Source: Gluconobacter albidus (GTDB lineage: Bacteria; Pseudomonadota; Alphaproteobacteria; Acetobacterales; Acetobacteraceae). Taken from it: a stretch of DNA of 64,000 nt. Position numbers and translations under genes: made by a program. The notes below the pieces were generated by a model. That model worked only from the letters and a program-made list of their open reading frames with translations. It did no database searches and was not told the DNA's origin. Within the stretch, counting starts at the first letter, position 1, and each line of letters opens with the position of its first letter. The stretch spans positions 186,001-250,000 of the forward strand of contig NZ_BEWL01000002.1 in assembly GCF_002723915.1 (NCBI RefSeq), written 5' to 3'. Shown here piece by piece: positions 25,040 through 33,311 of the stretch.

Positions 25040-25674
25040 GAAGTCCACCGCAGGAAGTTGCCGAGGATAGTCAGGCCGACATCCTGGCTTTTTTCAACGT
25101 GGAACTGCGTGCCGCAGCGGTTCCCGCGAGCGACGATGGCCGGAACCTGCGTGCCGTACTGCGCGGTGGCGACCAGATCGCTGTCCGTCCCGTCATGCAG
25201 GGCATAGGAGTGAACGAAATAACCGTGATTGCCAGGCGTGAGACCGTCCGTCAGCAGATGCGCGCCGGGCGTGAAGTCCAGCGTGTTCCAGCCCATATGC
25301 GGCAGGCGCAGGCCCGCACTGGCGGCTTCATCCATGCGGCGGATATTGCCGGAAATCCAGCCCAGCCCTTCGGTGCGTCCATGTTCGAGGCCATATTCGC
25401 ACATAAGCTGCATGCCGACGCAGATGCCGAGAAAGGGTGTACCATTGGCGGTTGCGGTTTCCAGCATAGTGCGCAGTTCCGGGCCGAGACCCTGCGCGCA
25501 GTCTGCGAATGCGCCCTGACCGGGGAGGATCAGGCGGTCTGCGGTGAGGATGTCGTCTGCGTCGCGGGAGATGACGACATCGGCCTCGATTCCCTTGCGC
25601 GTCGCGGCCTTGCGGGCAGCCTGTGCGGCCGAGGCGAGATTTCCGCCATTGTAGTCAATTACGACGACGCGCAT
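25036..25674 (-). CDS. hisH: Imidazole glycerol phosphate synthase glutamine amidotransferase subunit
   Basis: A 212-aa class I glutamine amidotransferase. The nucleophile Cys is in FLGICVGMQLM and the His/Glu pair in QFHVEKSQD. It supplies ammonia to HisF. ATG 25674 follows GGAG at 5 nt and lies 16 bp inside the end of the DUF2628 gene; upstream starts would give a non-homologous N-terminus. Length is typical. Confidence 0.95.
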   Translation of the reverse strand: MRVVVIDYNGGNLASAAQAARKAATRKGIEADVVISRDADDILTADRLILPGQGAFADCAQGLGPELRTMLETATANGTPFLGICVGMQLMCEYGLEHGRTEGLGWISGNIRRMDEAASAGLRLPHMGWNTLDFTPGAHLLTDGLTPGNHGYFVHSYALHDGTDSDLVATAQYGTQVPAIVARGNRCGTQFHVEKSQDVGLTILGNFLRWTS

Positions 25675-26060
25675 GGAAACTCCGGGGATGTGCCGTAGGA
25701 AGGGGCGTATTGCTGCTGGTCCATCCAGCGCAGGAGCGCGATGTCCCGGCTGGGGGCGGCGATGGGCGTGCCGGGGACGCGGCCGTTCAGGCGCTGTTCC
25801 CACAGACGGATCTCAGCCGTGAAGCTGGCGAGCACAACGTGGATGGCCACGATCAGGTCCAGCCGGGACCAGAATCCTTTCAGGACATGCAGCAGGATCA
25901 TCGTCACGGCTGCGGCCAGAAGGGCGGAAATCCATGCGCCATAGGTCAGCAGACCAAACCAGCCGAAAAACAGGACGCGCCATGAAAAGCCGTCCTGCAC
26001 CATGACGGGCATCTGCGGGCCGGAAGCACCGGGCTTTGTGCAGGGAATGTAAAGCTTCAC
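25659..26060 (-). CDS. DUF2628-like small membrane protein in the histidine operon
   Basis: A 133-aa protein with MKLYIPCTKPG at the start, then VQDGFSWRVLFFGWFGLLTYGAWI, split here as VQDGFSW followed by two adjacent hydrophobic segments, and a soluble tail. The VxxGFSW-FxFG pattern matches the DUF2628 family. The function is unknown. It overlaps hisB (GTGA junction, GTG start) on one side and hisH on the other, so it is translated with the histidine genes. The same position in other alphaproteobacterial his operons is often filled by a small membrane protein. Confidence 0.8.
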   Translation of the reverse strand: MKLYIPCTKPGASGPQMPVMVQDGFSWRVLFFGWFGLLTYGAWISALLAAAVTMILLHVLKGFWSRLDLIVAIHVVLASFTAEIRLWEQRLNGRVPGTPIAAPSRDIALLRWMDQQQYAPSYGTSPEFPCASS

Positions 26061-26653
26061 AGCACGCCCTTGGTGGAGGGAATGGCTCCCGCCGAACGCG
26101 GATCATGCGAGACCGCCACCTTCAGGGCGCGGGCAACGGCCTTGAAGCCGCTTTCGGCGATGTGATGGGCGTTTGTGCCGGCCTTGCAGGTCAGATGCAG
26201 GGCGATATGGGCGGACATGGCGAAGGCGCGGAAAAACTCTTCGAACAGTTCCGTGTCCATCGTGCCGATCTTCTCGCGGGGGAAGACGACATTCCATGCG
26301 AGATAGGGACGGCCGGAAATATCCACCGCGGCTTCGCACAGGGCTTCGTCCAGCGGGACGAGGGCATGGCCGAAACGCTCGATGCCGCGCTTGTCGCCGA
26401 TGGCCTGACGGAAGGCCTGTCCGAAAACGATGCCGACATCCTCGACGGTATGATGCCCGTCGATATGCAGGTCTCCCCTGGCCTTCAGGTCAAGGTTGAA
26501 GCCGCCATGTTTGGCCAGCGCCGTCAGCATGTGATCGAAAAAGCCGATGCCGCTGTCCACGTCGGAGCGGCCTTCGCCGTCGAGCGTGAGGGCAAGGGTG
26601 ATGTCGGTTTCGCTGGTGGCGCGATGCAGGCTGGCGTGGCGGATGTCGTTCAT
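26057..26653 (-). CDS. hisB: Imidazoleglycerol-phosphate dehydratase
   Basis: A 198-aa protein with the two metal-binding His repeats: GIGFFDHMLTALAKH with DGHHTVEDVG, and SAHIALHLTC with NAHHIAES. It dehydrates IGP to imidazole-acetol phosphate. ATG 26653 follows AGGGA at about 5 nt; the longer frame upstream has no HisB homology. It is the first gene of the operon hisB-orf-hisH-hisA-hisF-hisE-hinT. The 224-bp gap to the divergent nitroreductase gene must hold its promoter, but no clear hexamers were identified. Confidence 0.95.
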   Translation of the reverse strand: MNDIRHASLHRATSETDITLALTLDGEGRSDVDSGIGFFDHMLTALAKHGGFNLDLKARGDLHIDGHHTVEDVGIVFGQAFRQAIGDKRGIERFGHALVPLDEALCEAAVDISGRPYLAWNVVFPREKIGTMDTELFEEFFRAFAMSAHIALHLTCKAGTNAHHIAESGFKAVARALKVAVSHDPRSAGAIPSTKGVL

Positions 26654-26877
26654 GACATCCCTGCTACACCAGCATGGCGCGGATTTCCACGTTGTCCAGC
26701 CAACATGAGTGCAAAATCCGTACGTAGGCAGAAAGAAAAAGCAAAGGCAGAAAAAGGGAGCGGGGAAAGTACGTTCTCGCGGGAGATGGCCCGAAAGGGC
26801 GTCACGTTTCCTTGAAGTGGGCCGTGTCAGGAAATTGCCCTTGGCGGGGAGGAGAGATAGGCCCATATTTCCTGATT

Positions 26878-27480
26878 ATGGCACATCATCATTCTCCCCT
26901 CGACGTCCTTCTCTCCCGCGCCTCGACGGACCATCTCGTCGAGCCTCCACCGAAGGGGGATGACCTCCGCACCATTCTCTCCGCAGGTCTGCGGGCCCCG
27001 GATCACGGGAAGATGCGGCCCTGGCGCTATACGGTGATCAAGGGCAAGCATCGCGAGGCGTTCGCGGATCTCGTGGTGGAAGCGATGGGGCGGCAGGAGC
27101 CTGATGCGCCCGAGGCCAAGAAGACCAAGCGCCATCACCGCTTTTCCAACATGCCGATGATCATAGCACTCGGGATGCATCTTAAGCCGGAAGGAAAAAT
27201 CCCGGTCATCGAACAGGAAATGGCTGTGGCGGCAGGGGCGATGAACGTCCTGAACGCGCTCCATGCGTCCGGATTCGGCGGCATGTGGGTGACGGGTCCA
27301 TTCTGCGAGGACCGCGTACTTCTTGAGTCGCTCGGGCTGCCCGAGCCGCATCGTCTGGCAGGTTTCCTGTTCGTCGGAACGCCCGGAAAGCATTCGGATG
27401 AGCGCAAACGTCCTGAAGTCGACGATTACATGGCGGTCTGGAAGGGAGACGCCATCAAGTTCGCTGCTGATGCCGGCTGA
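26878..27480 (+). CDS. Nitroreductase family protein (YdjA-like)
   Basis: A 200-aa FMN-binding protein. LLSRASTDHL near residue 9 and the phosphate-contact AGLRAPDHGKMRPWRY near 34-49 match the short YdjA-like nitroreductases that form homodimers. GAMNVLNALHASGFGGMWVTG in the second half is the usual FMN/dimer region. It reduces nitro or quinone compounds with NAD(P)H; the physiological substrate is unknown. ATG 26878 was chosen because family similarity starts there. The UbiH-like gene begins 4 bp downstream, so they form an operon. Confidence 0.85.
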   Translation: MAHHHSPLDVLLSRASTDHLVEPPPKGDDLRTILSAGLRAPDHGKMRPWRYTVIKGKHREAFADLVVEAMGRQEPDAPEAKKTKRHHRFSNMPMIIALGMHLKPEGKIPVIEQEMAVAAGAMNVLNALHASGFGGMWVTGPFCEDRVLLESLGLPEPHRLAGFLFVGTPGKHSDERKRPEVDDYMAVWKGDAIKFAADAG

Positions 27481-27484
27481 GCTG

Positions 27485-28669
27485 ATGCGTTACGACGTTA
27501 TTATCGCCGGTGGTGGTCCGGTCGGGCTGGCTGCGGCTCTCTCACTGGCGCGGGACGGACGCAGGGTCTGCCTTGTCGAGCGGTCATCTGTGGATGTGCT
27601 GGCCGATCCGCCTTTTGACGGGCGGGAAATCGCGCTGACACATCATGCCTCGGAATGGCTGAAGGCCGTCGGGGCATGGGACGAAATCCCCGCTGGCAGC
27701 ATCTGCCCGATGTATACGGCCCGGATTGAGACCGGAAAGACGGGAAATCCGCCGCTTCTGTTCGATGCGCCAGCCGATGGCCCCGATGCGCTCGGACATA
27801 TGGTGGCGAACCATCTGATCCGGCGAGCGCTGTATCGCGTGGTGTCGCGGATGCCCGGCGTGAAGATCAAGGCCGGAGAAGGCATTGCCAGTTCCTGGCA
27901 CGATACGCGCTCGGCAGGCGTTGTTCTGGCCAATGGCGAGCGTCTTGAGGCTGATCTGCTGATCGCGGCAGACGGGCGTTTTTCACGCCTGCGGACCGAA
28001 GCCGGGATCGGGGCGATCGTTCACGATTTCCAGCGCAAAATCATGGTCTGCCGGATGCGGCATCCCGAGCCGCATGCCAATACGGCGCTTCAGTGGTTTG
28101 ATGAAGGGCAGACGATTGCTCTTCTGCCGGTCGCAGCAGATGACCGTCCGGGCTCCTGTTCGTCGCTGGTTCTGACGCTGGAGCCGGACGAGATCGCGCG
28201 TCTCAAGGCGCTCGATGGGAAGGCCTTCAGCGAAGATATCACCGCCCGTACGCAGGGCCGTATGGGGCCAATGACGCTGGAGAGCGCGCGCTGCGTCTAT
28301 CCGCTCAAAGCCGTTTACGCCCATCGCTTTCAGGCGCCGCGTCTGGCCCTGATCGGGGATGCCGCGGTGGGGATGCACCCGATTACGGCGCACGGGTTCA
28401 ATCTTGGCCTCAAGGGGCAGGAGGTTCTGGCCAAGGCGATTGCGGACGGCCCGGGCGATGCGGGTGACCCATCCGTTCTGTCCCGTTTCGAACGCACGCA
28501 TCGTCTGGCCACGGCGCCGCTTTTTGCGGCCACCAATGCGATTGCAACCGTTTACACCCGCGACGAAGCTCCGTTCCTCATGGCGCGCCGGGCCGGGCTT
28601 GCGGTGGCCAACCGCCTTCTGCCCTTCAAGGCAGCGGTGACGAACATGCTGATGGACCGTCATGGCTGA
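27485..28669 (+). CDS. UbiH/UbiF/COQ6-family FAD-dependent monooxygenase
   Basis: A 394-aa flavoprotein. The N-terminal Rossmann motif DVIIAGGGPVGLAAALSLA lies at residues 4-22, a DG-motif region is in LIAADGRFSRLR, and the second FAD site LIGDAAVGMHPITAHGFNLGL is seen split near residues 287-307. The HPITAHGFNLG variant is characteristic of ubiquinone-biosynthesis hydroxylases, which add ring hydroxyls during ubiquinone synthesis. Acetic acid bacteria depend on ubiquinone for periplasmic oxidations. ATG 27485 is chosen; ATG 27470 would add five residues. Which ring position it hydroxylates is not readable. Confidence 0.88.
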   Translation: MRYDVIIAGGGPVGLAAALSLARDGRRVCLVERSSVDVLADPPFDGREIALTHHASEWLKAVGAWDEIPAGSICPMYTARIETGKTGNPPLLFDAPADGPDALGHMVANHLIRRALYRVVSRMPGVKIKAGEGIASSWHDTRSAGVVLANGERLEADLLIAADGRFSRLRTEAGIGAIVHDFQRKIMVCRMRHPEPHANTALQWFDEGQTIALLPVAADDRPGSCSSLVLTLEPDEIARLKALDGKAFSEDITARTQGRMGPMTLESARCVYPLKAVYAHRFQAPRLALIGDAAVGMHPITAHGFNLGLKGQEVLAKAIADGPGDAGDPSVLSRFERTHRLATAPLFAATNAIATVYTRDEAPFLMARRAGLAVANRLLPFKAAVTNMLMDRHG

Positions 28670-28673
28670 AACT

Positions 28674-28698
28674 CCTGTTGCCTTCTGAAGGCGACAGG
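28674..28698. terminator. Hairpin between convergent genes
   Basis: CCTGTTGCCTT and AAGGCGACAGG form an 11-bp stem (one G-T pair) with a CTG loop, between the ubiH-like gene and the convergent HTH gene. No U-run follows, so it is a probable bidirectional terminator of modest strength. Confidence 0.5.
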
Positions 28699-28717
28699 GG
28701 AGCGTCTGGAGGATTCG

Positions 28718-29239
28718 TCAGTTGAAATGCGCCCGCAGCAGCGGGGTGGACGAAATGCAGAGCATGATCAGCCCGAATAGCGCCATGACCTTGATGACGA
28801 AAAAACAGGCGTGGTGACGGGCATCTGCGCCGGTGGCCAGCATCATGAACGGGTCAGGATCGGGAAATCCGGTTTTGCTGTTGATCTGCACGAGCTCCAG
28901 CGCGCGTTGACGGCTGGGCGCCGCCTGTGCCCGGCGGCGCGTCATTTCAGTCCCGGAAATATCGGCTTTTTCGTGCAGGGCCGTAAGATAGAGTTCCAGA
29001 TCCTCCCGGCGATAGGCAATTCTGCCATCAGGACCCTGCGTGTGCGCAGGCCCCGTGCCGAGAAGGGAAAGCAGCTTCATCCTGCGTTCTGGTAGCGCGA
29101 GATGGGCTGCTGCTTCCGCTCTGGAAAGCGTTTTGGAGCGCACAGGCAGATGAAAGACCTGTCCGCCTGACTTTTCACCGGGAATATGTGTCGGAGACGG
29201 CATCGGTCTGAATCCTGATTTCTCTGGACGGACTGACAT
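28718..29239 (-). CDS. Unknown protein with HTH-like domain and C-terminal membrane segment
   Basis: A 173-aa protein I cannot assign to a named family. Residues about 38-90 look like a MerR/excisionase-type helix-turn-helix (LSRAEAAAHLALPERRM then GRIAYRREDLELYLTAL), where the RIAYRREDLE stretch is the usual wing. A soluble linker follows, then one hydrophobic helix near the C-terminus (FFVIKVMALFGLIMLC). A membrane-tethered DNA-binding protein is therefore possible. Its ATG lies in the loop of a 15-bp perfect inverted repeat; an alternative ATG at 29203 would leave that repeat upstream as an operator or leader hairpin. Confidence 0.6.
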   Translation of the reverse strand: MSVRPEKSGFRPMPSPTHIPGEKSGGQVFHLPVRSKTLSRAEAAAHLALPERRMKLLSLLGTGPAHTQGPDGRIAYRREDLELYLTALHEKADISGTEMTRRRAQAAPSRQRALELVQINSKTGFPDPDPFMMLATGADARHHACFFVIKVMALFGLIMLCISSTPLLRAHFN

Positions 29240-29258
29240 TATGGTCAGTCCGTCCAGA
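29223..29258. repeat. 15-bp perfect inverted repeat at the start of the HTH/membrane gene
   Basis: Arms TCTGGACGGACTGAC and GTCAGTCCGTCCAGA flank loop ATTATG. Neither side has a U-run, so it is not a standard terminator for the upstream mscS-like gene. It covers the first codons of the HTH gene and is a candidate autoregulatory operator or RNA hairpin hiding the start codon. Confidence 0.85.
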
Positions 29259-29296
29259 AATCGAGTATTTCCCGGAGTCCCGCCCTGTATTTTTGA

Positions 29297-31723
29297 TCAG
29301 GCTGTCGTGATGGCGATACCTTCGGAACGAAACCGGCGGAAGACGTCAAAAAGAATGGCATCCTGCACGCTGCTGGCGTCCCGGGCGGAGGCGAGGGCGA
29401 TACTCAGGGTCAGGGTCAGGCTGTCTGCAGTAATGGCACTGACCCGAACTTTCGGGGCAGGTGTCGCGAGGACTTCGTCGCGATGTGCCGCAACTTCCAG
29501 CAGCATGGATTTTGCCCTTTCCGGATGGGTCGCCACCGGCACCTGAAATGTCAGGGTAAGGCTGCCCGTTGCTCCGCTCAGCGTGGCGTTCTTGACGCTT
29601 GTCGTGATGAACTGGGAGTTCGGAACGATCATGGTCGAACCATCACTCAGCCCGATATCGGTCGCGCGGATGCTGATGCGTTTGATATCGCCCCGTGTGC
29701 CGGCAATCTCAACCATGTCGCCAACGCGCACCGGCCGCTCGGCCATGAGAATAACGCCGGAGACGAAGTTCTGCACGATGGATTGCAGACCGAAACCGAT
29801 ACCGACCGAGAGGGCACTGACCACCCAGGTCAGGTTCTGCACGGACACCCCGGCAATGGAGAGAATACCAAGGCCAACAAGGATCCACGAGCAATAGGTG
29901 AAAATGCTGAGGATCGACGTCCGGCTGCCGATGTCGAGGCGGGTTGTGGGGAAGAAACGGTCCCTGATCCAGCTTCGGGTCTGGCGGATGATGTAATAGG
30001 CGGCCACGGCCAGCACGATGACCAGCACGACTGTATCGAGAGAGATCTTTACGCCGTGGATGGTGTTGCCGACGAACAGCAGCCAGAGCCTGTTGGTAAT
30101 GTCCGTGACGCTGAAGCTGCCATCTGTCTGTGCAATGGAAAACAGCAGCAGAAGCAGCAGGATATTTCCAAGCCCGGAAAGGATCACTCCGATCTGCGAC
30201 AGGCGGGGTTGGGGAAGGCCAAGCTGCATCAGGCGGAGGCTGAAGAAACTACCTTCCGAGAACAGCCGCTCCAGAACATCGCGCCAGCACAGACCCAGAA
30301 GTGCCACGATGGCCACGCCCGTGCCCAGCGAGAGCAGCCAGCCATTGAGTGTGAAGGCGAAGGCCACATAGCCCAGCAGGATGGAAATGACCGTGACGGT
30401 CAGAAGCAGGCTGGACACACCGAGTGCGGACGGCGCGAAGCCGCGCGTATCGTTCTGGTTGCCCAGTCGGCGGAACGTATCCACGGCACACAGGCCGATG
30501 GCGATGGAGAACACGATTTCCAGCAGGATCTGAAGCGTTGGGCCAAAAGCATCCTGGGCCTGAAACGCACGCAGCAGGTCCAGAAGAAGAATGCTGATCG
30601 CCAGAATCCAGTCCACTCCCCGAAGCGCCTTGCGCTCACCGGGATTGCCCTGTGCCAGAACGCCGCTCCGTCCGAATACTGGCAGACCGGCGCCAATGAT
30701 GAAGCCGCAGACGGGAACGGTCTCGCCAATGATCGCACCGATCGGGCCGCCACCATCGGGCAGGGTGGCCGCAGCCCAGATGAACCATGTCAGGGTAGCG
30801 ATCAGGGCTTCCAGCGCACCATTGAGCGTGATGGCAATGATGCTGGCGGAGAGAGCCTCTTTCACGCTGTCTTCAGTGGCGGGGCGGAAATGGGCACCAC
30901 AACGCTTGAGCAGACGCAGGATCAGAGGGGAGCTAAGGCCAATGACCACGAAGGTGATCGCGCAGCCGATCAGGAGATGGAGCCAGTCCGCCAGAACACC
31001 GCCCGGATGAAACGAAGAGTGGTTTTCGGCGCGTTCGGTCAGGAGTGTATTCCAGAAGCGCGGAGCCAGCGGTGAAACCGTGTGTTCGGACAGTGCCGCA
31101 TGCTGAAGCTGTGTGCGGCGCGCGTTGATGGCTGTGTTGAGCTGCTGGGCCTGAAGATTATAGAGTCTGGCGCGGATCAGGGCCGATTTCACGGACTGCG
31201 CATTCTGCTGCATCCGCTGGCGCTGTGCCGTGACGGAGGGATCTTCGTTTTCCGCCGCGCTGGTGCCGAGGATCTTCAGAAAAGATTCGGTGATGTTGTC
31301 ATAGGACTGGATCTGCGTGACGGCGTCCTGCGTGTTCTGCTGGACCTTCTGGATCCGGGACGACAGGCTGTCGAGCTCGCTGTTGCCCGTATTTTCGTCC
31401 TTGCGGTTCAGAACGGCGAAGACCTGCCGCAGAGTGGTGGCGCTGTCGTCGAGCTGATGAGCAATGGTGGTGGAAACCGCAGCCCATCCCAGACCGGACG
31501 TGGTGGGATCGGACTGTGAATCTTTTCCAACATCTTTTTTGGAAGGCACGGCGACTGCCGGGGCGGAAGCAGCCTGAGGTGCAGCGAGCGCGATAGGAGG
31601 AGCCAGTCCGGCAAATGCCAGCGCAACAGTGACGAACAGAACACCCAGAGTACGTCCACAAACGGCTCCGGACCGCTGTCTGCTGAAAGATGAAAAGGCG
31701 CGCGCGGCAGGCCGTGTGGTCAT
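29297..31723 (-). CDS. Large mechanosensitive ion channel of the MscS family (MscK/DUF3772-like)
   Basis: An 808-aa protein with a signal peptide (LFVTVALAFAGLAPPIALAAP), a periplasmic helical region of about 200 residues with coiled-coil character, some ten membrane helices and a C-terminal MscS core. The pore helix reads TWVVSALSVGIGFGLQSIVQNFVSG in parts (VGIGFGLQSIVQNF), followed by the beta domain VGDMVEIAGTRGDIKRI. It releases solutes during osmotic downshift. ATG 31723 starts the signal peptide; an upstream 32-residue extension is unlikely. It is preceded by a terminator of pyrD, so it has its own promoter. Confidence 0.9.
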   Translation of the reverse strand: MTTRPAARAFSSFSRQRSGAVCGRTLGVLFVTVALAFAGLAPPIALAAPQAASAPAVAVPSKKDVGKDSQSDPTTSGLGWAAVSTTIAHQLDDSATTLRQVFAVLNRKDENTGNSELDSLSSRIQKVQQNTQDAVTQIQSYDNITESFLKILGTSAAENEDPSVTAQRQRMQQNAQSVKSALIRARLYNLQAQQLNTAINARRTQLQHAALSEHTVSPLAPRFWNTLLTERAENHSSFHPGGVLADWLHLLIGCAITFVVIGLSSPLILRLLKRCGAHFRPATEDSVKEALSASIIAITLNGALEALIATLTWFIWAAATLPDGGGPIGAIIGETVPVCGFIIGAGLPVFGRSGVLAQGNPGERKALRGVDWILAISILLLDLLRAFQAQDAFGPTLQILLEIVFSIAIGLCAVDTFRRLGNQNDTRGFAPSALGVSSLLLTVTVISILLGYVAFAFTLNGWLLSLGTGVAIVALLGLCWRDVLERLFSEGSFFSLRLMQLGLPQPRLSQIGVILSGLGNILLLLLLFSIAQTDGSFSVTDITNRLWLLFVGNTIHGVKISLDTVVLVIVLAVAAYYIIRQTRSWIRDRFFPTTRLDIGSRTSILSIFTYCSWILVGLGILSIAGVSVQNLTWVVSALSVGIGFGLQSIVQNFVSGVILMAERPVRVGDMVEIAGTRGDIKRISIRATDIGLSDGSTMIVPNSQFITTSVKNATLSGATGSLTLTFQVPVATHPERAKSMLLEVAAHRDEVLATPAPKVRVSAITADSLTLTLSIALASARDASSVQDAILFDVFRRFRSEGIAITTA

Positions 31724-31810
31724 GCGTCGGGTGTTCCGTTCAGTGTCTTGATGGGTTTTCAACGGTTTGCAGAGACAGAGGTTCGATTGCTGCGGACAGT
31801 ACGGATATGA

Positions 31811-31844
31811 AAAGGGCACCTTTCCCGGATCAGGAAAGATGCCC
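31811..31844 (-). terminator. Rho-independent terminator of pyrD
   Basis: On the minus strand GGGCATCTTTCC pairs with GGGAAAGGTGCCC-type arm (12 bp, one wobble) around a 7-nt loop and is followed by CTTTTC. It lies 24 bp past the pyrD stop and upstream of the mscS-like gene. Confidence 0.7.
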
Positions 31845-31867
31845 CGAACCGGGAAGGACCTGAATGC

Positions 31868-32941
31868 TTAGTCCTGCCAGTCGACCCCATGGGCATCCGC
31901 GATCGACTCGAAGCCGTCGCGGCGCATGGCGTCCAGAAGTTCCTGTTTCATGCGGCTCAGGATGCCGGGGCCCTGAAGCACGAAGGACGAATAGATCTGC
32001 ACCATGTCCGCGCCCATGCGGATGCGGGCAAGAATGTCCTCTCCGGTTTCGATCCCACCGCAGGAGATGAGCGCCAGCCGACCCTTGTTCAGCCCCGAGA
32101 CAATCCGCAGCACATCCCGAGAGCGGGCTGCCAGAGGGCGTCCGGACAGGCCGCCGGTCTCGCGGGCTGCCGGATCGCGCAGGGTACCAGGACGAGCGAT
32201 GGTTGTGTTGGTCAGGATCAGACCCTGCGCGCCGCCGTCGATGGCGGCCTCGAGGATCGGTTCGTAGGAGCTGTCATCCAGATCCGGCGCGAGCTTGACC
32301 AGAAGCGGCGGCCGTTCGGGATTGCGCGTGTTGATGGCCGCGAGAAGCTCTTTCAGCATCGCCGCCGACTGAAGATCCCGCAGTCCCGGTGTGTTGGGCG
32401 ACGACAGGTTCATCGTGATGTAGTCGGCATACGGGCGCACGCGGGCTACAAGTTCGGGATAGTCCCGCAGCGGGTCGGAACCGGTCTTGTTGATGCCGAT
32501 ATTCACACCCAGCGGCACAGTCGGGCCGCGCATCCGGCCATTGGGCATCGGACGGTGCAGACGGGCGAGACGTCGGCAGAAGCGGTCAACGCCGCAGCCA
32601 TTGAACCCCATGCGGTTGATGATCGCGCCGTCCTCGACCAGCCGGAACAGGCGTGGGCCCGGATTGCCGGGCTGGGGGCGAGGCGTCACGGTTCCGGCCT
32701 CGATATGCCCGAAGCCCAGCTTGGCAAGCGGGCGGATGGCGCGGGCGTCTTTATCGAACCCGGCGGCCAGGCCGATCGGGTTGGGAAAGCGCAGGCCGAG
32801 CGTGCGGGTCGAGAGGGCCGGGACGTCTTTCGGAGCCTGACCACCGAGGCCAAGAGCGAGAGAGTGAATGGCGAGTTCATGCGCCGTTTCGGTGTCGAAG
32901 CGGTGCAGGAGGGGGGTGACGAGCGTTCCGAGATCGATCAT
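31868..32941 (-). CDS. pyrD: Dihydroorotate dehydrogenase (quinone), class 2
   Basis: A 357-aa FMN enzyme with the N-terminal membrane-associating helix region of class 2 enzymes, the catalytic Ser in NLSSPNTPGLR, FMN-contact motifs LLVKLAPD and TNTTIAR, and phosphate loop ISCGGIETGED. It oxidises dihydroorotate with ubiquinone in pyrimidine synthesis at the inner membrane. ATG 32941 is used; an upstream start would add nine residues. Length is normal for the class. Confidence 0.95.
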   Translation of the reverse strand: MIDLGTLVTPLLHRFDTETAHELAIHSLALGLGGQAPKDVPALSTRTLGLRFPNPIGLAAGFDKDARAIRPLAKLGFGHIEAGTVTPRPQPGNPGPRLFRLVEDGAIINRMGFNGCGVDRFCRRLARLHRPMPNGRMRGPTVPLGVNIGINKTGSDPLRDYPELVARVRPYADYITMNLSSPNTPGLRDLQSAAMLKELLAAINTRNPERPPLLVKLAPDLDDSSYEPILEAAIDGGAQGLILTNTTIARPGTLRDPAARETGGLSGRPLAARSRDVLRIVSGLNKGRLALISCGGIETGEDILARIRMGADMVQIYSSFVLQGPGILSRMKQELLDAMRRDGFESIADAHGVDWQD

Positions 32942-33054
32942 GAATCGTTTCCATACTCCAATCCGCACTGTGAAGCACCTGCCTCACAGCTCTGGACGAT
33001 GGGTGACGTCGTTTTGTCTTGGCCGTGGCGTGGGGACACGATAGACGCGAGAGC

Positions 33055-33294
33055 ATGTCCAATGCCTTCACCGCTGAATCCTATGACGAGCCTTATCTTG
33101 AGACGTGCTGCCGTTCGACGCTGCACCGGCTCCTGCTCTGTGGCGCGACGGGCCGTCCGACAGGTTTGAAGGACCAGCCCTGTCTGGAGCGACTGGAGCG
33201 GCTGGGGCTGTCTGAACTGCGAGATGACGGACGCTTCGTCATCACGCAGGACGGTCTGAAGCGGCATCGCGAGGAAATCGGGCCGACCGAATGA
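33055..33294 (+). CDS. Small protein of unknown function
   Basis: A 79-aa acidic/basic mixed protein starting MSNAFTAESYDEPYLETCC. It has a Cys pair near the N-terminus and an ERLERLGLSELRDDGRFVITQDGLKRHREEI tail (shown here as parts ERLGLSEL and GRFVITQDGLKRH) that resembles a winged-helix wing. It is divergent from pyrD (113-bp gap) and convergent with the isomerase gene. No family is recognised. A GAGAG sequence lies just before ATG. The codon pattern and the clean start support a real gene, but only weakly. Confidence 0.55.
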   Translation: MSNAFTAESYDEPYLETCCRSTLHRLLLCGATGRPTGLKDQPCLERLERLGLSELRDDGRFVITQDGLKRHREEIGPTE

Positions 33295-33311
33295 AAATAG
33301 TCGACTGAAAA

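Noticed and set aside
29483-31075. 530-codon plus-strand frame opposite the MscS-family gene
   Set aside because: Antisense shadow with Gln/Asp/His-rich composition and no domain; the minus strand carries clear MscS motifs.
31889-33169. 426-codon plus-strand frame opposite pyrD
   Set aside because: Shadow of pyrD; the sequence loses any pattern outside the pyrD overlap.
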